A stretch of DNA of 64,000 bases from Microbispora sp. H13382 (lineage in GTDB: Bacteria; Actinomycetota; Actinomycetes; Streptosporangiales; Streptosporangiaceae). The stretch covers positions 62,001-126,000 of the forward strand of contig NZ_JABBXA010000008.1 of the NCBI RefSeq assembly GCF_014161445.1, given 5' to 3'. A model generated the notes under the pieces. The model was not told where the DNA came from. It was given only the letters and a program-made list of their open reading frames with translations, and searched no databases. Positions 32,109-42,057 of the stretch are shown piece by piece (position 1 is the first letter of the stretch; the number at the start of each line of letters is the position of its first letter). A program made the translations under genes and the position numbers.

Positions 32109-32120
32109 GGCCGAAGGTCC
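32109..32120. promoter_or_regulatory. DevR-like box upstream of the 105-aa gene
   Basis: GGCCGAAGGTCC, 10 of 12 to GGACCAAGGTCC, 37 bases before the ATG at 32072. Confidence 0.45.
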
Positions 32121-32189
32121 CCGGACCAGGCGCCGGACGTCGCTTCCGGTCCCGGCCGCGATCCGTGCACGCGTCGAGCGCCCGGCCGG

Positions 32190-33047
32190 TCACACACTGG
32201 TCACTCCGTGCGCGGCGAACTGGGCGTGCACGCGTTCCAGCAGGTCCTGGTCCGGGGGCTTGACGTCGGCCAGCGGGTAGGCCAGCCCGAGCCGGGCGTA
32301 CTTGCCGGCGGCCATGCGGTGGAAGGGCAGGACGTCAACCCGCTCGACGTTGCCGAGCGACGCGACGAACCGGGCCAGGCCCTCGACGTTCTCCTCGGCG
32401 TCGGTGTGGCCGGGCACCAGGACGAACCGCACCCAGACCGGGCGGCCCAGGTCGGCCAGGCGGCGGGCGAAGCGCAGGGTCGGCTCCAGGCTCCCGCCGG
32501 TGAGCCGCCGGTAGCCCCGCGGGTCGTACGACTTGATGTCGAGCAGCACGAGGTCGGTGTCGGCCAGCAGCGCGTCGCTCGCCCGGTCGCCGAGGTAGCC
32601 GGAGGTGTCCAGCGCGGTGTGCAGGCCGCTCTCGTGGCAGCGGCGCAGCAGTTCGCCGGTGAAGCGGGGCTGCAGCAGCGGCTCGCCGCCGCTGACCGTC
32701 ACCCCGCCGCCGGCGACCGAGATGAACCGCCGGTAGCGGTCCACCTCGGTCATGACCTCGTCCACCGTTACCCGGCGGCCGTCGCGCATGCGCCAGGTCT
32801 CCGGGTTGTGGCAGTACAGGCAGCGCAGCGGGCAGCCGCAGGTGAACACCACGAAGCGGGTGCCGGGACCGTCCACGCCGACCGACACGTCCCACGACTC
32901 GATGACGCCGCCGCCGGCCGCCGGCTCCGCCTGGCAGAGCTCGGCGGCGGCGTCCTCCCGCAGCCGCGCGGTGGAGTCCTGGGCGAGCCGGGCGACGGTG
33001 TCCTGGTGGAGCCGGGCGGTGGCGCCGTTACGCGGTTCGTCGCGCAT
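32190..33047 (-). CDS. pflA: Pyruvate formate-lyase activating enzyme
   Basis: 285 aa radical-SAM protein. The cluster motif CGCPLRCLYCHN (CxxxCxxC; the first residues follow FVVFT) sits around residues 70-80, followed by the GGEP motif (VTVSGGEPLLQ) and DIKSYDP. It installs the glycyl radical on PflB using SAM and a [4Fe-4S] cluster. The N-terminus is about 45 residues longer than in E. coli PflA and contains two similar ARLxxDxxARLxxD repeats. Its ATG at 33047 overlaps the pflB stop (TGATG), so translation is coupled. Confidence 0.94.
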   Translation of the reverse strand: MRDEPRNGATARLHQDTVARLAQDSTARLREDAAAELCQAEPAAGGGVIESWDVSVGVDGPGTRFVVFTCGCPLRCLYCHNPETWRMRDGRRVTVDEVMTEVDRYRRFISVAGGGVTVSGGEPLLQPRFTGELLRRCHESGLHTALDTSGYLGDRASDALLADTDLVLLDIKSYDPRGYRRLTGGSLEPTLRFARRLADLGRPVWVRFVLVPGHTDAEENVEGLARFVASLGNVERVDVLPFHRMAAGKYARLGLAYPLADVKPPDQDLLERVHAQFAAHGVTSV

Positions 33048-35320
33048 CACAGCCGCCCGTGGAAGGTGCGGTCGATCACGTCCTGCTGCTGTTCCCGGGT
33101 GAGCCGGACGAAGTTGACGGCGTACCCGGAGACGCGGATGGTGAGCTGCGGGTACTTCTCGGGGTGGTCCATCGCGTCGATCAGCGTGGCCCGGTCGAGC
33201 ACGTTGACGTTCATGTGGAAGCCGCCCGCGTCGAAGTAGCCGTCGAGCACGCCCACGAGGTCGGCGACCCGGTCGTCGGCCGTGCGGCCCAGCCCGTCCG
33301 GGGTGACCGTGCTGGTGAGCGAGATGCCGTCCTGCGCCTGCTCGTAGGGGAGCTTGGCCACCGACAGCGCCGAGGCGACCAGGCCGTGCCGGTCGCGGCC
33401 GTTCATCGGGTTGGCGCCGGGAGCGAACGGCGTGCCGGCCCTGCGTCCGTCGGGCGTGTTGCCGGTGTGCTTGCCGTACACCACGTTGGAGGTGATGGTG
33501 AGCACCGACTGGGTGTGCTCGGCGTCGCGGTAGGACGGGTTGCGGCGGATCTTGTCCATGAACGACCTGACGAGGTCGACGGCGATGGCGTCGGCGCGGT
33601 CGTCGTTGTTGCCGTACGCCGGGTAGTCGCCCTCGACCACGTAGTCCACGGCCAGCCCGGTCACGTCGCGGAGCACCCGGACCGTCGCGTGCTTGACGGC
33701 CGACAGGCTGTCGGCGGCCACCGACAGGCCGGCGATGCCGCAGGCGAGCGTGCGCTTGACGGGGTAGTCGTGCAGCGCCATCTCGATGCGCTCGTAGGCG
33801 TACTTGTCGTGCATGTAGTGGATGACGTTCAGCGCGTTCACGTAGGTCTTCGCGAGCCAGTCCATCATCCGGTCGAACGCCGCCGCGACCTCCTCGTAGT
33901 CGAGCACGTCGCCGGTCAGCGCGGGGTAGGCGGGGCCGACCTGCTCGCCGCTGATCTCGTCCCGGCCGCCGTTGATCGCGTACAGCAGGGCCTTGGCGAG
34001 GTTGACCCGGGCGCCGAAGAACTGCATCTGCTTTCCGACGGGGGCGGCCGAGACGCAGCAGGCGATGGCGGTGTCGTCGCCGTACCGCGGCCGCATCAGC
34101 TCGTCGCTCTCGTACTGGATCGAGCTGGTCTCGATGGACAGGCGGGCGCAGAAGCGCTTGAACGGCTCGGGCAGCCGCGGCGACCAGAAGACCGTCAGGT
34201 TCGGCTCAGGGGCGGGGCCGAGGTTGCGCAGCGTCTGCAGGTAGCGGTAGCTGGTGCGGGTGACCAGCGGCCTGCCGTCGGCGCCGATGCCGCCGATCGA
34301 CTCGGTCACCCAGGTCGGGTCGCCGGAGAAGAGCTGGTCGTACTCGGGGGTGCGCAGGAAGCGGACGATGCGCAGCTTGATGACGAAGTCGTCGACCAGC
34401 TCCTGCGCCTCCTGCTCGGTGAGCCGTCCCTCGGCGAGGTCCCGCTCCAGGTAGACGTCCACGAACGTGGAGGTGCGGCCGAGGGACATGGCCGCGCCGT
34501 TCTGCTCCTTGACGGCGGCGAGGTAGGCGAAGTAGAGCCACTGGATGGCCTCGCGCGCGGTGGCCGCGGGCCGGGAGATGTCGTAGCCGTAGGAGGCGGC
34601 CATCCGCTTCAGCTCGTCGAGGGCACGCAGCTGCTCGGCCAGCTCCTCCCGGTCGCGGATGACCGCGTCCGTGGAGAACTCGCCGTCCAGCGTGCGCAGC
34701 TCGGCCCGCTTGGCCTCGATCAGCCGGTCCACGCCGTACAGCGCGACCCGCCGGTAGTCGCCGATGATGCGCCCGCGGCCGTACGCGTCGGGGAGACCGG
34801 TGATGATCCCGGCGCGGCGGGCGGCCCGGATCTCCGGCGTGTAGGCGTCGAAGACGCCGTCGTTGTGCGTCTTGCGATACGTGGTGAAGATCTCCTTCAC
34901 CCGGGGGTCGAGCGTGTAGCCGTAGGCGGCCAGGCCGTTCTCGACCATCCGCAGCCCGCCCGCCGGCATGATGGCCCGCTTCAGCGGGGCGTCGGTCTGC
35001 AGTCCGACGATCAGTTCGCGCTCGGAGTCGATGTAGCCGGGCCGGTGCGCGGTGATCGAGGAGGGGGTGCTGGTGTCCACGTCGTATATCCCGCGCCGCC
35101 GCTCCTCGGGAAACAGGTCCGACACCTCCGCCCAGACCGCGCGGGTCCGCTCGGTCGGCCCGGCGAGGAAGGACTCGTCGCCCTCGTACGGCGTGTAGTT
35201 GGCCTGGATGAAGTCGCGCACATCGACGTTCCCGCGCCAGGTCGTGCCGCGGAAACCGCGCCACGCCACGTGCGCGGGCGCCTGCGCGTCCGCCTGTCGC
35301 CTGACCTCGGTGACGGTCAT
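33047..35320 (-). CDS. pflB: Formate C-acetyltransferase (pyruvate formate-lyase)
   Basis: 757 aa, close to the 760 of E. coli PflB. The active-site pair Cys421-Cys422 is in [10 protein letters not shown], and the radical-bearing Gly732 is in IRVSGYAV near the C-terminus. It converts pyruvate and CoA to acetyl-CoA and formate without oxygen. Acetyl-CoA can feed AdhE in the same island; formate could feed nitrate respiration. AAGGGGGT lies five bases before the ATG. PFL is destroyed by oxygen in its radical form, so its presence in a likely obligate aerobe points to a hypoxic survival programme. The divergent narK promoter region carries two DevR-like boxes. Confidence 0.97.
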   Translation of the reverse strand: MTVTEVRRQADAQAPAHVAWRGFRGTTWRGNVDVRDFIQANYTPYEGDESFLAGPTERTRAVWAEVSDLFPEERRRGIYDVDTSTPSSITAHRPGYIDSERELIVGLQTDAPLKRAIMPAGGLRMVENGLAAYGYTLDPRVKEIFTTYRKTHNDGVFDAYTPEIRAARRAGIITGLPDAYGRGRIIGDYRRVALYGVDRLIEAKRAELRTLDGEFSTDAVIRDREELAEQLRALDELKRMAASYGYDISRPAATAREAIQWLYFAYLAAVKEQNGAAMSLGRTSTFVDVYLERDLAEGRLTEQEAQELVDDFVIKLRIVRFLRTPEYDQLFSGDPTWVTESIGGIGADGRPLVTRTSYRYLQTLRNLGPAPEPNLTVFWSPRLPEPFKRFCARLSIETSSIQYESDELMRPRYGDDTAIACCVSAAPVGKQMQFFGARVNLAKALLYAINGGRDEISGEQVGPAYPALTGDVLDYEEVAAAFDRMMDWLAKTYVNALNVIHYMHDKYAYERIEMALHDYPVKRTLACGIAGLSVAADSLSAVKHATVRVLRDVTGLAVDYVVEGDYPAYGNNDDRADAIAVDLVRSFMDKIRRNPSYRDAEHTQSVLTITSNVVYGKHTGNTPDGRRAGTPFAPGANPMNGRDRHGLVASALSVAKLPYEQAQDGISLTSTVTPDGLGRTADDRVADLVGVLDGYFDAGGFHMNVNVLDRATLIDAMDHPEKYPQLTIRVSGYAVNFVRLTREQQQDVIDRTFHGRL

Positions 35321-35401
35321 CGTCTACCCCCTTCGTCGGTTCCGCCTCCACTGTCGTCCCTGAGCCGGCCGCCCTCCGCGCGCGGAAGTCATCGATCATG
35401 G

Positions 35402-35413
35402 GGACCAAAGTCA
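35402..35413. promoter_or_regulatory. DevR-like box, pflB-proximal
   Basis: GGACCAAAGTCA, 10 of 12 to GGACCAAGGTCC, 82 bases before pflB. The upstream flank GAAGTC-N2-CGATCAT resembles that at the doxX promoter. Confidence 0.5.
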
Positions 35414-35461
35414 CCCGCCCGGTTCGGTGGATAAGTGAGGGTCTTCTGGGTACCGCCGGAA

Positions 35462-35473
35462 GGACCAAGGTCC
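35462..35473. promoter_or_regulatory. DevR-like box, narK-proximal
   Basis: GGACCAAGGTCC, arms GGACC/GGTCC around AA, 65 bases before narK. It matches the core GGAC-N4-GTCC of the mycobacterial DosR consensus. Confidence 0.6.
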
Positions 35474-35537
35474 CTGACGTCCCCGCCGTCCCACCGGGAG
35501 GGTAGGGCGGAAGATCCTCTCCCCCCGGAGGAACGCG

Positions 35538-36758
35538 ATGACAGTCGGCTTGGCAGCCGTCCAGGGAACACGCAGGGGCGGCCGGGCGGTCGCGCTGGTG
35601 CTGGCGACGGCAGGGTTTGCGGTGAACTTCTGGGCGTGGGCGCTGCTCAGCCCGCTCAGCGCGACATACAAGGAACTGCTCGGCCTCACTCCGTTCGAGG
35701 CGTCGGTCCTGGTCGCGATCCCGGTCATCGTCGGGTCGCTGGGGCGGATCGTGCTCGGCGCGCTGACCGACCGGTACGGCGGGCGGCTGATGTTCGCGGT
35801 GGCGAGCATGCTCGGCGTGATCCCGGTGGTCTTCCTCGCCTTCGCCGAGAGCTATCCGGCGTTGCTGGCCGGGGGGCTCGTCCTGGGCCTGACGGGGGCG
35901 ACCTTCGCGATCGGCGTGCCGTTCGTCAACGCCTGGTTCCCGCCGGAGCGCCGCGGGCTGGCCCTGGGCGTATTCGGGATGGGCAACATCGGCACGGCGA
36001 TCTCCGGCTTCGCCACTCCCTGGCTCGCGGACCGGTTCGGCCGGCCGGTGCCGTTCTTCGTGGTCGCGGTCGCGCTGGTGGTCGTCGGGCTGGCGTTCCT
36101 GGCGTTCGGCCGGGAGGCGCCCGGTGCCCGTCGCGCGACCGAGCCGTTCCTCGCCAGGTTCCTGGCCGCGGGGCGGTTGCGCGTCACCCGCGAACTGGCC
36201 GCGATGTACGCGCTGACCTTCGGCGGGTTCGTGGCGTTCGGCGCCTACCTGCCGCTGTATCTGAAGGCGGTCTACGGGCTGTCCACGGCCGACGCGGCCG
36301 CGCGGGCGGCCGGGTTCGTCGTGCTGGCCACGCTCGCCCGTCCGGTCGGCGGCTGGCTCGCGGACCGCTTCGGCGGCGAGATCGTGCTCTCCGGGGCACT
36401 CGCCGTGGCGGTGGTGTGCGCGGTCGCCGTGTCGTTCGCCCCGCCGATGCCACTGGCGACGGCCGGCTTCCTGGCCATGGCGGCCTCGCTCGGCCTGGGC
36501 AACGGTGCGATCTTCGCGCTGCTCGGCCGGGCCGTGCCGGCGCACGCGATCGGCAGCGCGACCGGCGTGGTCGGCGCGGTCGGCGGTCTCGGCGGATTCC
36601 TGCCGCCGATCGTCATGGGCCTCATCTACCAGGCCACCGGTTCGTACGCCATCGGGCTCATGCTGCTGGCGGCCGTCGCGGCGGCGGCGCTGGTCTACTG
36701 CTGGTTCGTCCTGCGGCCCTCCGGGACCGCCCCCCTGACCCAGGGAGAGGGAATCTGA
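35538..36758 (+). CDS. narK: MFS nitrate/nitrite transporter
   Basis: 406 aa, 12 predicted membrane helices. NFWAWALLSPL in helix 1, GRIVLGALTDRYGGR between helices 2 and 3, and FGMGNIGTAISGF in helix 5 are NarK/NNP family signatures (the last is a nitrate signature with conserved Gly residues). It brings nitrate in and/or exports nitrite for the reductase encoded next. GGAGG stands seven bases before the ATG. Its TGA overlaps the narG ATG. Confidence 0.94.
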   Translation: MTVGLAAVQGTRRGGRAVALVLATAGFAVNFWAWALLSPLSATYKELLGLTPFEASVLVAIPVIVGSLGRIVLGALTDRYGGRLMFAVASMLGVIPVVFLAFAESYPALLAGGLVLGLTGATFAIGVPFVNAWFPPERRGLALGVFGMGNIGTAISGFATPWLADRFGRPVPFFVVAVALVVVGLAFLAFGREAPGARRATEPFLARFLAAGRLRVTRELAAMYALTFGGFVAFGAYLPLYLKAVYGLSTADAAARAAGFVVLATLARPVGGWLADRFGGEIVLSGALAVAVVCAVAVSFAPPMPLATAGFLAMAASLGLGNGAIFALLGRAVPAHAIGSATGVVGAVGGLGGFLPPIVMGLIYQATGSYAIGLMLLAAVAAAALVYCWFVLRPSGTAPLTQGEGI

Positions 36759-39700
36759 TGTCGAGGATCGACGGGCCGGTCAGCGACGCCCTGCTCGGAC
36801 TGGGACGGCACCTGCGCCGCGGCGAGGTGTCGCCGGACCTGCGCACGCTCCACCAGGTCGGCGGGCGGCAGGGTGACGTGTTCTACCGCGACCGGTGGAG
36901 CCACGACAAGGTGGTGCGCTCGACCCACGGGGTGAACTGCACCGGGTCGTGCTCCTGGAAGGTGTACGTCAAGGACGGCATCATCACCTGGGAGGCGCAG
37001 CAGACCGACTACCCCAGCGTGGGCGACGACCGGCCCGAATACGAGCCGCGGGGCTGCCCGCGCGGTGCGGCCTTCTCCTGGTACACCTACTCGCCGACCC
37101 GGGTGCGCTACCCGTACGCCCGGGGCGTGCTGGTGGAGATGTACCGCGAGGCGAAGGCGCGGCTGGGCGACCCGGTGGCGGCCTGGGCCGAGATCACGAC
37201 CGACCCCGTGAAGCGCCGCCGCTACCAGGAGGTCCGGGGCAGGGGCGGGCTCGTCCGCGTCTCCTGGGACGAGGCCGCCGAGATCGTCGCCGCCGCGCAC
37301 GTGCACACGATCAAGACCTACGGCCCCGACCGGATCGCCGGGTTCTCGCCGATTCCGGCCATGTCGATGGTCTCCCACGCCGTGGGCGCGCGGTTCGTCT
37401 CGCTGCTCGGCGGCACGATGCTGTCGTTCTACGACTGGTACGCCGACCTGCCGGTGGCCTCGCCCCAGGTCTTCGGCGACCAGACCGACGTGCCGGAGTC
37501 GGCGGACTGGTGGGACGCCTCCTACCTGATGCTCTGGGGTTCCAACGTGCCGGTCACCCGCACCCCCGACGCGCACTACATGGCCGAGGCCCGCTACCGG
37601 GGGCAGAAGGTCGTCGTCATGGCCCCGGACTACAACGACGCCGCCAAGTTCGCCGACGAATGGCTGGCCCCGCACCCCGGCACGGACGGCGCGCTGGCGA
37701 TGGCGATGGGCCACGTGATCCTCCGGGAGTTCTTCGTCGACCGCGAGACGCCCCGCTTCCTCGACTACGTCAAGCGCTACACCGACCTGCCCTTCCTGGT
37801 GCGGCTGCGCGAGCACGACGGCGCGTACGTGCCGGACAAGTTCCTCACCTCGGCCGACCTGGGCGAGCAGGGGGAAGAGGCCGCGTTCAAGACCGTGCTG
37901 CTCGACGCGCGGGACGGCGAACCGGTCGTGCCCGGAGGCTCGCTCGGCTTCCGGTTCTCCGCCGAGGGCGAGGGCCGCTGGAACCTCGACCTCGGCGACG
38001 TCGACCCGCTGCTCACCCTGCTCGCGGACGGCGAGGCCGTCCCGGTCTCGCTGCCGCGCTTCGACGCTCCCGGCGAGGCGGTGATGCGCCGCGGCGTGCC
38101 CGCCCGCCGGGTGAACGGTCACCTGGTCACCACGGTCCTCGACCTGATGCTCGCGCAGTACGGCGTGGCCCGCGACGGGCTGCCGGGGGAGTGGCCGGCC
38201 GGGTACGACGACCCGGCGCAGCCGTACACCCCCGCCTGGCAGGAGGCGATCACCTCGGTGCCGGCGGACGCGGCGGCGCGGATCGCCCGGGAGTTCGCCC
38301 GCAACGCCGAGGAGTCCGGCGGCCGATCGATGATCATCTTGGGTGCGGGGACGAACCACTGGTTCCACTCCGACACGATGTACCGGGCGTTCCTCGCGCT
38401 GGTCACGCTGACCGGCTGTCAGGGCGTCAACGGCGGCGGCTGGGCGCACTACGTCGGGCAGGAGAAGTGCCGCCCGGTCACCGGCTGGGCGCAGCTGGCC
38501 TCCGGCCTCGACTGGTCCCGCCCGCCCCGGCAGATGATCGGCACGGCGTACTGGTATCTCAACACGGGGCAGTGGCGCTACGACGAGCACACCGCCGACG
38601 TCGTGGCCTCACCGCTCGGCGGCGGAACGTTCGCGGGAAGGACCAGCGCCGACCTGCTCGCCCAGTCCGCCCGGATGGGGTGGATGCCGTCCTATCCCAC
38701 CTTCGGCCGCAACCCCCTCGACCTCGCCGACGAGGCCGAGCGCGCCGGCCGGGAGGCGGGCCCGTACGTCGTGGAGGAGGTGCGTGCGGGCCGCCTCGGC
38801 TTCGCCTGTGAGGACCCCGACGCGCCGGAGAACTGGCCGCGGGTGCTCACCGTGTGGCGGGCGAACCTGCTCGGCTCCTCGGCGAAGGGCAACGAGTTCT
38901 TCCTGCGGCACCTGCTCGGCGCCTCCGACGCGGTGCGGGCCGAGGAGAACGGCCCGGACCGGCGGCCCGGCGACGTGACCTGGCGGGACGAGGCGCCCCG
39001 GGGCAAGCTCGACCTGCTGCTGTCGCTCGACTTCCGGATGACCTCGACGACGCTGTTCTCCGACATCGTGCTCCCGGCGGCCACCTGGTACGAGAAGCAC
39101 GACCTGTCGTCCACCGACATGCACCCGTTCGTGCACGCCTTCACCCCGGCCATCGACCCGCCCTGGCAGACCCGCACCGACTTCGCCGCCTTCCACGCCA
39201 TCGCGCGGGCGTTCAGCGCGCTGGCCCGCGACCATCTCGGCGTACGCCGGGACGTCGTCGCCGTGCCGCTGCTGCACGACACGCCGGACGAGCTGGCCAG
39301 CCCGCACGGCCGGGTGCGCGACTGGCGGGAAACCGGTGAGGAGCCGGTGCCGGGCCGTACGTTCCCGAAGATCGTGGTGGTCGAGCGGGACTACGGTGCG
39401 ATCGCCGACAAGCTGGCCGCCCTCGGTCCGCTCGCCGAGCGCCTGGGCGCCACGACGAAGGGCGTGACGTTCGACGTCGCGGCCGAGGTGGAACGGCTGG
39501 GCAGGGTCAACGGGACCGTACGCGGGGGAGCGGCCGACGGCCGGCCTTCGCTGGCGACGGACGTCGCGATGTGCGAGACGATCCTCGCGCTGTCCGGCAC
39601 CACCAACGGCAGGCTGGCGGCCCAGGGGTTCGAGACCCTGGCCCGCCGTACGGGGACCGACCTCGGCGGCCTGGCCGACGAGCATCGCCGGATCACCTTC

Positions 39701-40402
39701 GCCGACACGCAGGCGCGGCCGACCCCGGTGATCACCTCGCCGGAGTGGTCGGGCAGCGAGACCGGAGGCAGGCGCTACTCCGCCTTCACCATCAACGTCG
39801 AGCACCGCAAGCCCTGGCACACCCTCACCGGCCGCCAGCACTTCTACCTCGACCACGACTGGATGCATGAGGCCGGCGAGGCGCTGCCCGTCTACCGGCC
39901 GCCGCTCAACACGGCCGCCCTCGCGGCGGGGCCGGGCGGCGAGGACGGCATCGTGGTGCGCTACCTCACCCCGCACTCCAAGTGGTCGATCCACTCCGAG
40001 TATCAGGACAACCTGCTGATGCTGACGCTGTCGCGGGGCGGCCCGACGATCTGGATGAGCCCGGACGACGCGGCGCGGGCCGGCATCCGCGACAACGACT
40101 GGGTCGAGGCGGTCAACCGGAACGGCGTGGTGGTCGCGCGGGCCGTGGTCTCCCACCGCATGCCCGCCGGGACCGTGTACATGTACCACGCGCAGGAGCG
40201 CGTGGTGGACGTGCCCAAGAGCGAGACCTCCGGCAGGCGCGGCGGCATCCACAACAGCCTCACCCGCCTGCTGATCAAGCCGACCCACCTGATCGGCGGG
40301 TACGCGCAGCTCAGCTTCGCCTTCAACTATCTGGGGCCGACGGGCCACCAGCGCGACGAGGTCACGGTGATCCGCCGCCGTGCCCAGGAGGTGGATTACT
40401 GA
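36758..40402 (+). CDS. narG: Respiratory nitrate reductase alpha subunit
   Basis: 1214 aa. Ligands of the first Fe-S cluster are His57, Cys61, Cys65 and Cys100, and the molybdenum-binding Asp226 is in SFYDWYADLP; all are shifted a few residues from E. coli NarG (50, 54, 58, 93, 222). The C-terminal molybdopterin-binding part (FNYLGPTGHQRDEV) is complete. It reduces nitrate to nitrite on the cytoplasmic face with bis-MGD cofactor, receiving electrons through NarH and NarI. The start overlaps narK (TGATG). Confidence 0.97.
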   Translation: MSRIDGPVSDALLGLGRHLRRGEVSPDLRTLHQVGGRQGDVFYRDRWSHDKVVRSTHGVNCTGSCSWKVYVKDGIITWEAQQTDYPSVGDDRPEYEPRGCPRGAAFSWYTYSPTRVRYPYARGVLVEMYREAKARLGDPVAAWAEITTDPVKRRRYQEVRGRGGLVRVSWDEAAEIVAAAHVHTIKTYGPDRIAGFSPIPAMSMVSHAVGARFVSLLGGTMLSFYDWYADLPVASPQVFGDQTDVPESADWWDASYLMLWGSNVPVTRTPDAHYMAEARYRGQKVVVMAPDYNDAAKFADEWLAPHPGTDGALAMAMGHVILREFFVDRETPRFLDYVKRYTDLPFLVRLREHDGAYVPDKFLTSADLGEQGEEAAFKTVLLDARDGEPVVPGGSLGFRFSAEGEGRWNLDLGDVDPLLTLLADGEAVPVSLPRFDAPGEAVMRRGVPARRVNGHLVTTVLDLMLAQYGVARDGLPGEWPAGYDDPAQPYTPAWQEAITSVPADAAARIAREFARNAEESGGRSMIILGAGTNHWFHSDTMYRAFLALVTLTGCQGVNGGGWAHYVGQEKCRPVTGWAQLASGLDWSRPPRQMIGTAYWYLNTGQWRYDEHTADVVASPLGGGTFAGRTSADLLAQSARMGWMPSYPTFGRNPLDLADEAERAGREAGPYVVEEVRAGRLGFACEDPDAPENWPRVLTVWRANLLGSSAKGNEFFLRHLLGASDAVRAEENGPDRRPGDVTWRDEAPRGKLDLLLSLDFRMTSTTLFSDIVLPAATWYEKHDLSSTDMHPFVHAFTPAIDPPWQTRTDFAAFHAIARAFSALARDHLGVRRDVVAVPLLHDTPDELASPHGRVRDWRETGEEPVPGRTFPKIVVVERDYGAIADKLAALGPLAERLGATTKGVTFDVAAEVERLGRVNGTVRGGAADGRPSLATDVAMCETILALSGTTNGRLAAQGFETLARRTGTDLGGLADEHRRITFADTQARPTPVITSPEWSGSETGGRRYSAFTINVEHRKPWHTLTGRQHFYLDHDWMHEAGEALPVYRPPLNTAALAAGPGGEDGIVVRYLTPHSKWSIHSEYQDNLLMLTLSRGGPTIWMSPDDAARAGIRDNDWVEAVNRNGVVVARAVVSHRMPAGTVYMYHAQERVVDVPKSETSGRRGGIHNSLTRLLIKPTHLIGGYAQLSFAFNYLGPTGHQRDEVTVIRRRAQEVDY

Positions 40403-42057
40403 TGACGCGCGTGATGGCTCAGCTGGCGATGGTGATGAACCTGGACAAGTGCATCGGCTGCCACACCTGTTCGGTCACCTGCAAGCAGGCGTGGACCAAC
40501 CGGGCCGGCACCGAGTACGTCTGGTTCAACAACGTGGAGACCCGGCCCGGCCAGGGCTACCCCCGCACGTACGAGGACCAGGACAGGTGGAAGGGCGGCT
40601 GGGAGCTCAACCGGCGCGGCCGGCTCCAGCTCAAAGCCGGCGGGCGGCTGAAGAAGCTGCTGACCATCTTCGCCAACCCGCTGATGCCGTCCATCGGCGA
40701 CTACTACGAGCCCTGGACCTACGACTACGACCGACTGTTCTCGGCGCCGGTCACCGAGGACACCCCGGTCGCCCGGCCCCGCTCGCTCATCACCGGCGAA
40801 CCGACGAAGATCAAATGGAGCGCCAACTGGGACGACGACCTCGCGGGCGCACCCGAGCTGGCTCCGGCCGATCCCGTGCTGCGCAAGGTGTCCGACCAGG
40901 TGAAGCTCGAGTTCGAGCGGGCCTTCATGTTCTACCTGCCGCGCATCTGCGAGCACTGCCTCAACCCGTCGTGCGTCGCCTCCTGCCCCTCCGGCGCGAT
41001 GTACAAGCGCTCGGAGGACGGCATCGTGCTGGTGGACCAGGACCGCTGCCGCGGCTGGCGGATGTGCGTCACCGGCTGCCCGTACAAGAAGGTGTACTTC
41101 AACCACCGCACCGGCAAGGCCGAGAAGTGCACCTTCTGCTACCCGAGGGTCGAGGTCGGCATCCCGACCGTGTGCTCGGAGACCTGCGTCGGCCGGCTGC
41201 GCTACATCGGGCTGATCCTCTACGACGCCGACCGCGTCGCCGAGGCGGCGTCCACCCCGGACGAGAAGGCGCTGTACGAGGCGCAGAAGAGCGTCATGCT
41301 CGACCCCCGCGACCCCGAAGTGGTCGCCGCGGCCCGGGCCTCCGGCATACCGGAGGACTGGCTGGAGGCGGCGAGGAACTCCCCGATCCACAAGCTGATC
41401 TTCGACTACGGGGTGGCGCTGCCGCTGCATCCCGAGTATCGGACCATGCCGATGGTCTGGTACATCCCGCCCCTGTCGCCCGTGGTCGACGTGCTGCGCG
41501 AGACCGGCCACGACGGGGAGCGGGCCGGCAACCTGTTCGGCGCCATCGACGCGCTGCGCATCCCGATCGGCTACCTGGCCGAGCTGTTCACCGCCGGCGA
41601 CCCCGAGCCCGTACGCGCCGTCCTGCGCCGCCTGGCCGCGATGCGGTCGTACATGCGGGGGATCAACCTCGCCGGGGAGCGCGAGGAGTCGATCCCGGCC
41701 GCCGTCGGGCTCAAGGGCGACCAGATCGAGGAGATGTACCGCCTGCTGGCCATCGCCCCCTACGGCGAGCGGTACGTCATCCCCAAGGCGCACGCCGAGC
41801 AGGGCGCCCGGCTGGAGGAGCTCGCCACCGAATGCAGTCTCGACTACGACGGCGGCCCCGGCATGGGCGGCCCCTTCGGCGAGGCGTCCGGCACGCCCGC
41901 CCCCGTGGCGGTGGAGAACTTCCACGCCCTCAAGGAGCGACAGGCCACCGACGACCTGGACCGGGCGGACGAGCTGCGCGGCCGGGTCAACCTGCTCAAC
42001 TGGGACGGCAAGGGCACTCCGGACGGGCTGTTCCCGAAGCGGAAGGACAAGTCGTGA
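40402..42057 (+). CDS. narH: Respiratory nitrate reductase beta subunit
   Basis: 551 aa with four Cys clusters: CIGCHTCSVTCK near the N-terminus, CEHCLNPSCVASCPSG, CRGWRMCVTGCPYKK (Trp replaces one Cys, as in NarH, giving a [3Fe-4S] cluster) and KCTFCYPR...CSETC. It passes electrons from NarI hemes to NarG. It overlaps narG by one base (TGATG). The length exceeds E. coli NarH (512) by about 40 residues, mainly in a C-terminal extension. Confidence 0.97.
   Translation: MTRVMAQLAMVMNLDKCIGCHTCSVTCKQAWTNRAGTEYVWFNNVETRPGQGYPRTYEDQDRWKGGWELNRRGRLQLKAGGRLKKLLTIFANPLMPSIGDYYEPWTYDYDRLFSAPVTEDTPVARPRSLITGEPTKIKWSANWDDDLAGAPELAPADPVLRKVSDQVKLEFERAFMFYLPRICEHCLNPSCVASCPSGAMYKRSEDGIVLVDQDRCRGWRMCVTGCPYKKVYFNHRTGKAEKCTFCYPRVEVGIPTVCSETCVGRLRYIGLILYDADRVAEAASTPDEKALYEAQKSVMLDPRDPEVVAAARASGIPEDWLEAARNSPIHKLIFDYGVALPLHPEYRTMPMVWYIPPLSPVVDVLRETGHDGERAGNLFGAIDALRIPIGYLAELFTAGDPEPVRAVLRRLAAMRSYMRGINLAGEREESIPAAVGLKGDQIEEMYRLLAIAPYGERYVIPKAHAEQGARLEELATECSLDYDGGPGMGGPFGEASGTPAPVAVENFHALKERQATDDLDRADELRGRVNLLNWDGKGTPDGLFPKRKDKS

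Noticed and set aside
36695-40348. Long open frames antisense to narG
   Set aside because: High-GC shadows; the sense frame has all NarG ligands.
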